A stretch of DNA of 64,000 nucleotides from Rhyzopertha dominica (taxonomy: Eukaryota; Arthropoda; Insecta; Coleoptera; Bostrichidae), in the NCBI GenBank assembly GCA_025024175.1, contig QCXZ01000064.1:53403325-53467324 (forward strand). The letters run 5' to 3'. The position numbers and the translations under genes are program-made. The number at the start of each line of letters is the position of its first letter. Within the stretch, counting starts at the first letter, position 1. This document shows positions 1 through 11,615 of this stretch, piece after piece. The notes below the pieces were generated by a model, which saw nothing but the letters and a program-made list of their open reading frames with translations, did not search any database and had not been told where the DNA came from.

Positions 1-72
1 GTTTGCACCACAACGGTCGCCATTTTGAACATTTGTTGTAGGTTGCCATTACATTCTTCGTCTTGGTGTTTT

Positions 73-310
73 CACATACTATTGTTACTTTGTGTTATTT
101 TGTTACTTGTTACGTTCCTTGTATTTGCATACTATTGTTACTTTTGAGTTATTTAGTTGTGTCACGTTCCTTGCATTTTGTTGCTTTGTTGTGTTCAGAT
201 ACTTTTGTTACTTTTGTGTTGTTTTGTTGTATGTTATGTTTCCTGTATTTTTTTTGTTTCGTTTTCACCTACTTTTGTTATGGGTTACGTTTGTTGCTCT
301 TGCTTTTTAA
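73..310. repeat. Degenerate pyrimidine-rich tandem repeat
   Basis: About three and a half diverged copies of a 60-72 bp unit, each built round the words 'atactNttgttacttttg' and 'gttNcttgtattt'. Long open frames here arise only because the T-rich repeat lacks stop codons; the predicted peptides are hydrophobic low-complexity strings with no domain. I regard it as non-coding. Confidence 0.6.
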
Positions 311-990
311 CGATTTCTTTGAATTTTCAGTTAAACATAATACTCATATGTGGTCTACATTTATTTGTTTTTTTTTTTTAATTTTAAATATTATATTAAT
401 GTTAATATGACTAAAGCAGTACAAACATCATTTTCTCAAAAATGATTGAAGATAGACACATACATATGTAGTATAACTACTGACATCAAGCAGACATTGA
501 CAGTTTCAAGCTAACAAAAGCGCATTCATTGTTTTTCCCATAGCCTACTATAAGAATGACTAAAATATAACTAAACCTAAAAATATGCAATTTTCTTAAA
601 AAACTATTGGAGATAAATAGATACTTCTCTATATCATATAAGAGGAAATTAATTTGCGCATTGAACTACGGTAAAAGTAGAATAGGGTGTTATTTAAAAA
701 AATCGAGTTGGCTGGGATTGAATATGATCACTTTTCTAGAGTAAATTTTTGTACTACTAACTATTCTTATATTAATCCTTTATATCTACATGTGATGTGT
801 GCATTTTATTAGTAACATCCCTGCGAAAACTGCATTCCTCTAGCTATAAAGGTTTTGAAAACCTAATACTTTTCCAAAATGTCAAAATTTTAGAAAAAAA
901 TGAAACAAATTTACAACAGTGTATTTTAGACCCCATATATGTTATATTGAGTCCCATTANAATTAAAGGAGGAATCCAAAAATGTAATAA
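311..990. other. AT-rich non-coding DNA
   Basis: No open frame with a recognisable domain and no clear repeat structure. It is presumably intron of the P450 whose last exon lies at 7803-7969 (inference). One undetermined base is present near 960. Confidence 0.4.
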
Positions 991-1025
991 TATACAGGGT
1001 ATTCCATTTAAAAAAATATAATAAT

Positions 1026-1872
1026 TGAAAAACATAGAAAAACTAATGCGGGAATAATCAAGAAAAACTTACATTATCGCCGCCTTCATCCGTGGGTCAT
1101 AACAATGCGGTCACTCCGGTGGACAGACAAGGCGGTTTCACATACGCGCGGGAGATGCAAAAACAAAACATAAGTTACTCATCCGTTAAACTCAAACAGA
1201 TACAGTTAAGACTCACAGAGGGGTTTTCACCCCAGGGCATCATCCTTATCCTGTCGATGGTATATCCCTTAGATTACATCATGAGTCAATGGTGGTTATG
1301 AATACCTTGTTAGTTTTCTCTCTTCAACAACTAGCTAGTGTCAACCTGAAATAGTAGAGGCTTCCCCGAACGCTCACCCTAAGGCCTATAGGGTCGCATT
1401 CCAATAGCCCGGATCGGGGGCACCTAATAAGGCTACCCTCTCCACCAGAACTATGTCATTCGAGATATCCTGCATTACCCCCCGGAATGCAAGTCCTCCA
1501 CTCGAAGGAACCACAGCTGTTAACCGGGCACTCTGCTCTAGGGGTTTCAAACTGCCTGAGGCACATCATGGCCAAAGACCTTACTCTCTCTGCCTGAGGC
1601 ACAACATGGCCAAAGACCTCGCTCTCTCAGAGCCAAAATCAAGAACATTTCTTTCTGTCAAAAATGACACATCCATACTCATTGCCTACTTTTGCATCTC
1701 CTCGCGACTCTGATATTTCTCGCCAAAACAATTAATCGCATGCATACGCATTCGCTTAGATTTTAGTATTTATCTTATTAACAGCGATTCTAAACATAGC
1801 AAGAAATTAATAAACGCACAAAAACACCTTTTATTTTAATAATAACGTAGATACAAAAATTGACATTTAACA
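1026..1872. repeat. Left LTR (847 bp)
   Basis: TG...CA termini, with the TAAT duplication just outside. It contains a short internal duplication (about 42 bp, two copies round 1550-1635, each with the word 'ctgcctgaggcaca') and an AATAAA near the + strand right end (about 1808). The 69- and 86-codon open frames inside recur unchanged in the other LTR and are not taken as genes. Confidence 0.82.
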
Positions 1873-2370
1873 TTCGGCCAACCTAACAGGGTCGTGTCCT
1901 CGCGACATAATTATTCGATATCCCTACTTGATTAGGATAAATTAGACAATGATACTTCATCTAAGCCACTGTCCTCATCGATGTATCTGATCTAATAAAT
2001 GGATTTGATAATAATAAATAGATTTTATTAAAACAAGAGCAGATACTGAGAGTAATACATGATCAATAAAGGCAAAGTCTAGCAGAAGCTATTCTACTTA
2101 ACCTTCGAAAAGAAACTTAAACTATGTTTATTATGGTATAATTTATGAATACCCCTATTGTTAATTGATTATACGTCTTACGCTTCAGTTATTATTATCA
2201 ACAGGTGTCTTATCTCCTTAGGTTAGCCTTCATGTGTGGTCTTTGGGGATAGTAAGCTATTGCTTGAAACCTCATCGAGTCCGAACGAACGAAGTAAGTC
2301 ATGGTCATCATGAAATCTGACGATCGAAAAATAACTGTCTTGGTTTAAATTTAAATTTGTTAATATTTAG

Positions 2371-5300
2371 TTTTTTTTTTTTTTTAACTCGCTCCGAAGG
2401 GTGAGCCTTACAGCTTTACAGCCTTACCGCCTTACAGCGTTGTATGTGAATACTTAGCTTTATTTCGTGTATCACGTGAGTGCGTAGATGAATGAGGGGC
2501 AAACTTACACCTCAACTTTTCACATGCATCAGGAGAATTTAGTAAAGCATGGACGAAACAACTCAAATAAAAATTTCAGCGGAAATCCATGCGTAGCCAG
2601 TTCAGAGTTAATTCTGTAAGATACATGGTCCCTAAGCCAAAAATCAAGCGACAGCATACATTGTGAACCGTCTAAACCCTGCTTCTATCAACAGAATTCA
2701 AACAGGGGTAATATAAAAATTGCAACAATTAAAGAGGACGAGAACGAGTGAATCACATAATTGCCTTTTCAAATTAACGGTTAAAAATGTCTATAAGCAT
2801 AAAATAACTTAAGGTTAAAAATGATCTTTGTATTAACTTAGTTACATGCAGCTTAAACCGGATCTGACTGTCCATAATGAGATCAAAGTATGATCAACAA
2901 CATTTAATCTTATGCCATCTATAAAAATATTGAAATATTATTTAAGAAATTTCGGACTACTTTTATTACCAAAGACCATCAGCTACGACTTAGACAAATT
3001 CAATTGAAGGCCATGTTCAGCAGACAATTTTCTTAATTTTTCAAGTTCTTTGTTCAGAATTTTGTCAGCCCTTGCGAAATCATGCTTATCGAAACTAAAA
3101 TACAACTGTGTATAGTCGGCGTAAGTCATTACTTTACAATGAAGAACTGAGTTCGCTATATCAGACGTACATATTATGAAAAGCAGAGATCCTAATGTGG
3201 AGCCTTGCAGAACACCAGATCTAACTGACAATTCAAAGGAGACACTATATTTATTTTACCACTTGGATTCTATCGCTCAAATAAGATCTAATAAACTGTA
3301 CCGACAAAGTGCTGAAACAGTAGGACTTTAGTTTGGGACATAACAGACCATGATTAATAGTATCGAACGCTTTTGAAAAATCTAGCAAAATCAAAGCAAT
3401 GACTAAACCCTTATCATAAGCTGAAATGAGATCATCCACGACTGAAGCTGGTGCAGTAGGAGCGCTTCGACCGCGTCTGAATCCACACTGAGCATCGAAA
3501 TGATTTTCCTAGACAAGATAAAGTCATATATTTGTTCGTAGACTAGAGATTCAAACAAATTTAAAGCTGCAGGTAAGATACTAATCAAACATAAATTCGA
3601 CAAGTTTTCAGGGTTAGACTTTTTAGGTAGAGGTATTGCGATGACTTTCTTCCACATTGTAGAGAAATAAGCTTTTTCCATATAACAATAATTGAAGACG
3701 TGTAATAGGTATAAATCAATAATGGAACTATATAAGCGCAACATTTTCAACGATATGTTGTTTGTGACACAATTATTTTTTTTTGCGTTAAAGAGTGCGG
3801 AGTGTACCTCTTCTAAAGTAACCATTCTCAAGGAAAATTCTTGTAGGGATGGGAATCAAGCATTCTCATAATATTGCATTCTATGATTAGAGACGATATC
3901 ATTTTTTTTAACTGGAAAATATGTGCATTAATAGAATTGCTATTAGACAGATTAGAAGGCAGTTTAGAACTGACTTTGATAGTACCAATTTTTAAATTGG
4001 GCAGAGCCGACCAAATACTGTGTATATCTCCACTAGAAGCAACTGAACCTATGTAATGACTTTTTTCCATCCTAACAGAGTTCACAGTCAAGTTCCTCAA
4101 CATCTTGTATACAGCAAAATTTTCAGGAAGTTTACTTCGTTTGTGTTTACGGAAGGATGCATCACGTTCTTTCATGAGACATTTCAGTTCAGGGCAACAC
4201 CACATTGCATTGGGCTTTGTTACTCTAGACGTTACCACTGGAGCATACCGATCAAAGAGAGAAATACTTAGGGTGTTGAAATTTTCAACTTTCTTATCAA
4301 TAGTGGTTTCACGTATCACATCTGTCCATTCAATAGATTCCAAATTTTTTGAAACTCACTGACATCAAAGCGTCTGAAAGATTTACACATAAGTAACATA
4401 TTTGGGCTCACATTTAATCTTAGGTGCACTAAATTCACAAGAAACCAGTCTGTGGTCAGAGATATCGTCACAGTTCTTCGAACCGTATCTTGTAACATTC
4501 AGAAAATGGAATACGAATAAAGAATCAATCAGTAAGCTTGAGTTACCAGTCACTATAGTCCATTCATCCAAGCCTTGCACCAAGTTTTACGTCTCTAAAT
4601 GTGCACTCATATGGTTAGAAATATTTAAGAAATTAATGTTGAAATCACCCAGACAGACAAATTAATCATACATACCGCAAACAAAACCAAATATATTATC
4701 AAGGGTTTCAACAAAATTGCCCAAGTTGGAGTTAGGCGGACGATAGCATACGCCGAATGCATAATTTACAGTCCCTACGCGGATGCTAAAAAAACAAACA
4801 ATCAATAAAAGTATTAATCTCGAAATCGAACTCTATTAACGAGTTACAAAAAGTCGACTTGATATATGCCGCCACTTCGACCCTCAGCACGATGCGTATA
4901 ACGAAGTTTGTAACCAGGTATTGCTCAAATAGATAGATCTACATTATTAGACAACCATGTCTCGCGCCAACCATAACAACATCATGGTTTGCCCTTTGAA
5001 CTAAATTGATACAGTCTTGAAAATGTGCTAAGAGCGATCCTACATTAAGATGCACAACCTTCATAAAAAATATAAGCTAAAGTAATACACAATACAGGAT
5101 ATCTATTACCTCTAAATAACAACAAATACAACCTGACTTAATTAAATTAAATTGTATTGAAGTATATTTAATTGCTAAATTAAAGAAAAGCAAAATTAAT
5201 ACTTAACCACCGGTGGTAGCTTCCGGAAAAGCATTACATTTTACGGTAGCAACAAATCCGCGACATACATAATAAAAAGATAACGTTGCCAATTAACTGC

Positions 5301-5770
5301 TACCAATACTGTTCTGTATATTGACTATATCGTCAACAGAATTTACAGAGTATTTACGACCATTTACTATTACTTTGACTTAACCTTGTTAAGTCCATAC
5401 GTTACAAGTGTTAAAGTAATGTTTGAATGTCACGTCAACAGATAAACTGTAGATAATTTACTTGTATGATTAATAAAATAGTAAATTAAGCATCAAAGAA
5501 AAGCTTTTCTTACGTGAAAAACCTTAATAACAAGCACCAAATTCAGAGCTGCAGAGTTGTGGTAATTCTAGACGCTTCCTGGCGAGATCTTCTTTTATGG
5601 AAATATTGGTTCCTCTCAACAACTTCTTGTAGCGGAATATGAGCTGCCTATCCTTCCTTGAGCAGAATCTGACGATTCTAGATCGATCTCTTCCATTATT
5701 CACACTTACCATCCGATGAAAGTCATCTATGGCTTCCAAATAAAAATTTAAATCACATAAACTGGGCACT
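2371..5770 (-). pseudogene. Decayed non-LTR retrotransposon (LINE) with ORF1, endonuclease and RT remnants
   Basis: Read on the - strand, this holds in order: an ORF1-like fragment (5769-5524, with RIVRFCSRKDRQLIFRYKK, typical of the LINE ORF1 'RxVVxF..kxxRexIxxxxK' block); the start of an apurinic endonuclease domain (about 5070, 'LNVGSLLAHF'); its C-terminal SDHRLV motif (about 4445); and reverse transcriptase blocks (3439-3251 with LLDFSKAFDTINHGLL and SYLSDR; 3231-2983 with GVLQGSTLGSLLFI and a YADYTQLYF active site that reads YADY instead of YADD). A 15-base T run at 2371-2385 would be the poly(A) tail. At least four frame breaks separate the pieces. It resembles the jockey/CR1 group (inference). 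Confidence 0.75.
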
Positions 5771-5983
5771 TAAAACACAAATAACCGGAGAATCGCTGGA
5801 TCACGTCTACTCGCTGTGCATTACCTTATCTTTAAATAAGAAATAGGAAATGTACTTCGTTGATTCTCATCGCAAGATTTCAGAAAGGTCAACAGCGCTT
5901 CGGGGCTTGATAATTACACGATTGGGCAACTGCCTGTATAATGTTATCATAGGATGTTATTAAACATCAAGAAATGAAAGAAA

Positions 5984-6016
5984 ATGATGGTGATGATGAT
6001 GATGATGATGTTGATG
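5984..6016. repeat. Short (GAT)n microsatellite
   Basis: A run of GAT/ATG triplets with a few interruptions in the interior of the LTR element. The methionine-rich open frame here is an artefact of it. Confidence 0.7.
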
Positions 6017-6182
6017 ATGGGTACCCATATTTGTATGAACATGAAGAATATGCAAAACATGTATGATAGAGGTATTAGATCTACCAATAATCACGCCGAA
6101 ACAAAAGAGATCCTGTTAAGGCCAAGAACTTTGCTGAATAAACGTATTTTGCACAAAAACTGTCAGCCGCCGCTTAACCACT

Positions 6183-6402
6183 AATTATAATTACGACAAA
6201 CGATAATTTGTCAAACCACTGCGCTGCGATAAAACGTGCTTAAACTTTTTGAATTCATCTCACCGAATCTGTGAACCGATTGTTTGACCACCAATTATAA
6301 TTACGACAAACTATAATTTGTCAAACCACTGCGCTGCGATAAAACGTGCTTAAACTTTTTGAATTCATCTCACCGAATCTGTGAACCGATTGTTTGACCC
6401 CA
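6183..6402. repeat. 110-bp tandem duplication
   Basis: Two head-to-tail copies with period 110 (6183-6292, 6293-6402) differ at only a few bases (for example 'cgataattt' versus 'ctataattt'). They lie directly against the right LTR and are probably internal sequence of the LTR element. Confidence 0.8.
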
Positions 6403-6410
6403 CACCTGAA

Positions 6411-7257
6411 TGAAAAACATAGAAAAACTAATGCGGGAATAATCAAGAAAAACTTACATTATCGCCGCCTTCATCCGTGGGTCATAACAATGCGGTCACT
6501 CCGGTGGACAGACAAGGCGGTTTCACATACGCGCGGGAGATGCAAAAACAAAACATAAGTTACTCATCCGTTAAACTCAAACAGATACAGTTAAGACTCA
6601 CAGAGGGGTTTTCACCCCAGGGCATCATCCTTATCCTGTCCATGGTATATCCCTTAGATTACATCATGAGTCAATGGTGGTTATGAATACCTTGTTAGTT
6701 TTCTCTCTTCAACAACTAGCTAGTGTCAACCTGAAATAGTAGAGGCTTCCCCGAACGCTCACCCTAAGGCCTATAGGGTCGCATTCCAATAGCCCGGATC
6801 GGGGGCACCTAATAAGGCTACCCTCTCCACCAGAACTATGTCATTCGAGATATCCTGCATTACCCCCCGGAATGCAAGTCCTCCACTCGAAGGAACCACA
6901 GCTGTTAACCGGGCACTCTGCTCTAGGGGTTTCAAACTGCCTGAGGCACATCATGGCCAAAGACCTTACTCTCTCTGCCTGAGGCACAACATGGCCAAAG
7001 ACCTCGCTCTCTCAGAGCCAAAATCAAGAACATTTCTTTCTGTCAAAAATGACACATCCATACTCATTGCCTACTTTTGCATCTCCTCGCGACTCTGATA
7101 TTTCTCGCCAAAACAATTAATCGCATGCATACGCATTCGCTTAGATTTTAGTATTTATCTTATTAACAGCGATTCTAAACATAGCAAGAAATTAATAAAC
7201 GCACAAAAACACCTTTTATTTTAATAATAACGTAGATACAAAAATTGACATTTAACA
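6411..7257. repeat. Right LTR (847 bp)
   Basis: Same length as the left copy, with one visible mismatch. It is followed directly by TAAT, the second copy of the target duplication. The near identity implies recent insertion or recent gene conversion (family knowledge: LTRs are identical at insertion). Confidence 0.82.
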
Positions 7258-7802
7258 TAATGTATTGAACCACCCCCGTATATGTTGAGGGAAGAGTAAA
7301 AATATTTTTATTTTGTAGACTTAATCCCTCCCTACCACGCTGCACTCGCAGAATTTTAAAATATGTAATAAAAATTGCGTAATATTCCGTCCACGCACTA
7401 ATGGGCCACCCTGTATATTATGTGCAGTAATGCCTGCAGATACTGTAACGAACTGGATTTCTTCAGTGATAATAGCATAGTGTTTTTAAGAAACATCTAC
7501 TGAATATTGTAAGCTCAGTACTTTATGATATACTCTGTGTACTTTACATTTCCTGTATTTGGGTCTTCTATTCGTTGTAAAAAAACTATTTATATTTATT
7601 TACGATACAAGTGTGACTCAAAACATACGAACATATAAATCATAATTTTACAAAATGCAAATTTGACCTTTAAAACAAAATAAAATATTGACAAGGATTG
7701 AAGAGCATGTCTCAGCTATATAGTTCTAGAACGGAATCATCTCGTTTTAAAATTGTATTAACGTTACACAAGCAAATTGCTAACGTAAATAATCTGTTGC
7801 AG

Positions 7803-7969
7803 GTCTACGATTTGGAATAATACAGTCTAAGGTGGCAATGGCAATTATTTTGAAGAACCATAGAGTGACTTTAAATCCCAAGACGAAGATTCCTCTTGTG
7901 ATGGACGCTAGTTCCTTTGTTTTGCAACCAGACACCGGTATTTGGATTGATGTAGCGAAAATAGATTAG
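7803..7969 (+). CDS. Terminal exon of a CYP6-type cytochrome P450 (5' part outside window)
   Basis: Acceptor 'tgttgcag' ends at 7802. The exon encodes (G)LRFGIIQSK, then a stretch ending DTGIWIDVAKID and TAG at 7967-7969. It follows directly on the heme-binding CxG motif in CYP6 proteins and aligns residue for residue with the last exon of the complete P450 at 21837-22018 (LRFGILQSK ... [11 protein letters not shown]). The phase (one base of the Gly codon upstream) is the same. An AATAAA at 8190-8195 could be its polyadenylation signal. No exon with ExxR or the heme motif is visible between 1 and 7800. The rest of the gene must lie before base 1, or the exon is an orphan. It is in frame without damage. 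Confidence 0.85.
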
Positions 7970-8199
7970 TGTTTACGGAATACATAAATTTGTACGATAT
8001 TAAGTCAGTACCTATTTTAGCTTATAATAAGCTTTATTTTATATGTGTCTATATTACCACAAATGATGCATATCTACTATGTATTTTCTAGCACAGTTTT
8101 ATTACTATAAGTTATTTTTGTACTGAAAAATTAAGTTAATTGTCTTCATAAAGAAGAAGAAACCAAACTAAATAATTGTTACGTACTTAAATAAATCCT

Positions 8200-9210
8200 T
8201 TATCATAGTCTTATTTTTGGTTTACTATAAGGTGATATTAGTAATGCGCTTTGATTTTACGTGACGTCCAAGTGCCAAGTTCTAATTGTTGAATTAAACG
8301 TGGAAGCGATAAAATCACAAATGTTAAACAACAAAAGGTTTAAAATCCTTACATTATAAAATCAAAAGTTTTCATTAACATTTATACAACTCATTGTGAT
8401 TATATGCTATTAAAATTTTTGACGTTAACAACAAAAATGTTGTAGACCTACGTCTCTTAAAAGGAATTTTAGGTCAGAGGGAGTAAATTACATCAAACAC
8501 ACTCCTCCTTAGTGTATTAGTTTACTCCACTAAGTGGTAGTAATTTTAAATTTCGTATATCACATTCATCATTTAATTGTCAACTTGTATTCTTCTTTGC
8601 AATTGAACTTTATTTGACAGTTTGTTTTCAATATGATGATTTAGTTTGGATGCTGTTGGAGAAATTTCGCAGTTTCCGTTTTAGTTGACATGTACAAGGT
8701 ATGATAAAATTAAAGTATTTGGGTTAAAAACGTAAAACGTAAAAAAGTAACAGACGATATCATTATAATTAATCAAATTGGCTGTCGACTGTTAATTATA
8801 TTCCAATATATTGACCACCGCTAAAAGCGGTCTATCCTTATTTAGATGAAACACAGTTCATTGAACAATGGCTTCANTAGTATAAAAAATTTGCACGACA
8901 AACAGCTTCAGTAAATTTACTAGTTGTTCCNTTACAAGGAACGACGTGTTACAAGAACTTCCTATTATTACTGCTGCGGTTATACAAACATATTTGTCGC
9001 ATATCTAATCGTTACTGATCAGGACTTAATCTGTAAACGCACTTGTGTCGCAGTATTTATGTTATGTCAACGCTCCTCTTATCGTTAATATAGTAATTGT
9101 TTACTTGTACTAATAACACATTACTAACTAAGGCGTCTTTGAATGAGATACTTTTATCGTCTACATTCACAAACCCTAACGCCGAAGGATATTACTGAAT
9201 TTCTCTATAT
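8200..9210. other. Intergenic DNA, nothing recognised
   Basis: AT-rich, with two undetermined bases near 8876 and 8931. I see no coding potential, long repeat or RNA gene. Confidence 0.4.
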
Positions 9211-9214
9211 TTTT

Positions 9215-11245
9215 GATTGTCCAGATGCGTGACTCTGCGGTCTCTGGGAGATCAGATGTCCAGAATCGCAATCAAAGGATGCCCTAGGGATCTGTCTGCG
9301 GACCGGTATTCTGGGACATCATAATGGATAAATTACTAAGGAGGTTGCAAGAAGGAAATAACATCAAATCGACTATAGCTGACGCAGATGACTTGGCGCT
9401 TGTTGTAATAAGAATAATAATAATGATAAAAAATAATAATACAGGTATTCAGATGTTACTAAGGGTATTAAACTACACATAATTGACACAAGTTAACCAA
9501 CTATTGCATGTGTTCTTCTAAACGGGCATCAGAAAGTAACGTGCTGCCAAGAGGAACAAGGATTTGAATTTTGGTTAATAGCGCTTCGCAATTAACTGCG
9601 TTATTTAAGATCTTATAGAATAATGCAGTCGATGCGTATGCGACGCTCTTCCAGCAATGAAAGATGATGTCTGATTAGTAATTCTTTGTGGTCAAAACCT
9701 TGGGAAGGATAAGTACCATCGAGTAGGTACGATAAAAATGAATAAATATGAATAGAATACCATATCAATGAACAGTATTCAAGTTTGATGGATCTCACGA
9801 GGTATAAATAGAGGTTAATTATACTGTTATTTGCATTCGAAAATTCTCTATAGTTCCTGTAGGTGAACCCCAAAGCCTTGTACGCTGATGAAACAATTCT
9901 ATTAATGTGTTCACTAAAAGTAACTGATGAAACGAAAAAAAAAGTTACCCCAAAACACATATCAGCATTGGGGCCTAAACGGTTTTTACAACACCAGGTA
10001 CTAAGATTTTCGATGTAGCTCAAGGGTTTGTTCAAAGACAATGATATATCTATAAAGCTTAAGGTCGTCGCAAACAGAAGTTTTTCGCAATCTAAAGTGT
10101 CAGTTACATCATAAAAATGAAGAATGGCAGCGGGCCCAAATTCGAACCTTGCGGTACCCCTGATCTCGGGAGTAAACTGTATTATAGTTATAAAGTACAA
10201 ATTGCTTTCGTTCATGCAAGTAGGACCGAACTAGAGTTTCTGACAAATAATAGGCAGCAAGTTTATGAACATAAATATTTTGATCAGTAGGTACTGTCAA
10301 AAGTTTGATAGAACTGGATGCATGGTGTAAGGAAACAAGATGAGAATGGCTTTAAAAAAGACCCATTATGCGTTGATGAAGGGAAATCTCTCGAGAGGTC
10401 CAGTCTTTAAAATGCTAGGCGAATCCATAAGAAGTCTCACAACGGTCTACGTGGGTATAGAAGAGAACCTTCCTCAGCCTCTTGCAAAAAGCAGTCGGAA
10501 AAGAGTTCCGGCTGATGCACAAAATCACGAGCACGGCCACTACAGTACATAGCATGCCGCTGAGTGCTATGAAGATCTATATGAACGCAGTATTGGCATG
10601 AATAATTGGGTACGGGGCAAGTATCTGGGTATCATCGCACACCGAGGGGTAATAACGGTTGTGCTGCTCTTAGACCTGGAAATAAGAAAGAGAACGGAGA
10701 AGGTGTGAAGTGTCCTGGGAGGTGTTCAGGCACACTCCAAAGCTGAAATCTTGGAAGCGATATGGGCAGAATGGGATAGAGATAGAGATCTGGACCACAT
10801 AGATCAGAGTCCGGGATTATACTTGTACAGATTTAAGAGAAGAAAGAATGAGCGCGTGTGTGCAGCGAAAGAGGCACGCCTAAGCATATGTTTCATCAGT
10901 GTGCGATGGCAGATTCTAAATTAGAGAAGCGTAAGAAGAAGGTTCGGAGACGTCGACACTGCTGGGATACTTCACGACCCAGAAACTGCAAAAATCCTGG
11001 CTAAATTGGCAGAGAAAATATCAATCATAGAGAAAGAAAAGTTTGAGCAAGGAAAATAATATGGTGCTGGGCCGTGGATGGTTCCGGGGAACCACCTCTG
11101 GAAATGGTACCAGGAAGCACGGCGACTGGGGACTGCTAGTAGCCAGTAGTGCCCACGGATGGCCCGATTACCACCGGGAAAGACAATAGCTTTAAGGCCT
11201 AGTTTAGGGCAAATAACCACTAACCACTAGCTAAAAAGTATTGTC
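9215..11245 (+). pseudogene. R1-like LINE reverse transcriptase, split by a second LINE
   Basis: The left piece (about 9270-9412) reads GSVCGPVFWDIIMDKLL and ADADDLALVV: the RT 'QGSVCGPVFW' block and the catalytic YADDLALVV block with Y changed to D. The right piece (about 10338-10930) continues with MALKKTHYALMKGNLSRGP, a GESIR segment and IIGYGASIWV, which in R1-clade elements lie immediately C-terminal to the active site. Between them lies a - strand LINE (9413-10330). The right piece is followed by a C-rich 3' region (about 10930-11245). Several stops and frame changes make it a pseudogene. The clade call rests on recall of R1/TRAS/Waldo-type proteins, not a search. Confidence 0.7.
9413..10330 (-). 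mobile_element. 5'-truncated LINE inserted in the R1-like element
   Basis: On the - strand the 63-aa frame at 10300-10109 has ETLVRSYLHERKQFV (RT block before the active site). The 200-aa frame at 10215-9613 carries a decayed 'GVPQGSNLGPLLF..NDVTD' block, then INRIVSSAYKALGF and LVRSIKLEYCSLIW, typical of the jockey-like RT C-terminal region. The element ends at 9413-9450 in an imperfect (ATT)n tail on its own strand. The two frames are offset, so it is not functional. Confidence 0.7.
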
Positions 11246-11615
11246 ATAAATAAAAGCTAATGAAAAGAGAATTGAGGATGTACTAACAGGGATGGTTAAA
11301 TTGGTAGAAAAAAACAAAAGGGAAAAGATTGAGCCACCAGGTTTCCTGCAAATATCAACTGCTCCACCTCCCCGAGGTTATGGATGGAAACGAAGCCTAA
11401 GTCCCGTTCTTGGGACGAAATAAAAATCCTAGGCACGGCTAATAGCGCGCGAGGCACCACTTCAAAATTAGGGGATTACGGCTTGTTTTAAATTATTTAG
11501 GTAACAGATCAGGCTAAGGGTTATTAAAACGCAAAAAATGTCCAGATCTCTAAATGATAGCGACAAATTACAAAAAAATATAGACTGCCCGAGAATATTT
11601 TACTGTGGTATGAGT

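Larger units (their letters stand above)
1026..7257. mobile_element. Non-autonomous LTR retrotransposon carrying an internal LINE
   Basis: Two direct repeats of 847 bp (1026-1872 and 6411-7257) are identical by eye except for one base (near 1257 versus 6642). Each begins TG and ends CA. The element is flanked by a 4-bp direct repeat TAAT (1022-1025 and 7258-7261). These are the hallmarks of LTRs with a target-site duplication. No gag, protease, integrase or LTR-type reverse transcriptase frame is visible inside. The 4.5 kb interior is mostly a decayed non-LTR element on the - strand plus a 110-bp tandem duplication. No convincing primer-binding site or polypurine tract was found beside the LTRs, so orientation is unresolved. 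It sits in the intron about 545 bp upstream of the P450 terminal exon at 7803. Confidence 0.82.
993..7415. mobile_element. Mariner-like MITE split by the LTR element
   Basis: The left part (993-1025) begins TACAGGGTATTCC next to TA. The right part (7258-7415) ends in the inverse, GGGCCACCCTGTA followed by TA. Together they make a short element of about 190 bp with mariner-like CAGGGT termini and TA flanks. The LTR element at 1026-7257 sits inside it. The assignment rests only on the short terminal match. Confidence 0.45.

Noticed and set aside
1092..1713. Open frames of 69 and 86 codons that recur unchanged at 6477-7098
   Set aside because: They lie inside the two LTR copies; duplication follows from the LTRs, and no domain is present.
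1..7800. Search for earlier exons of the upstream P450 (helix I, ExxR, heme motif)
   Set aside because: No frame on the + strand shows these motifs; the region is filled by the LTR element and AT-rich DNA.
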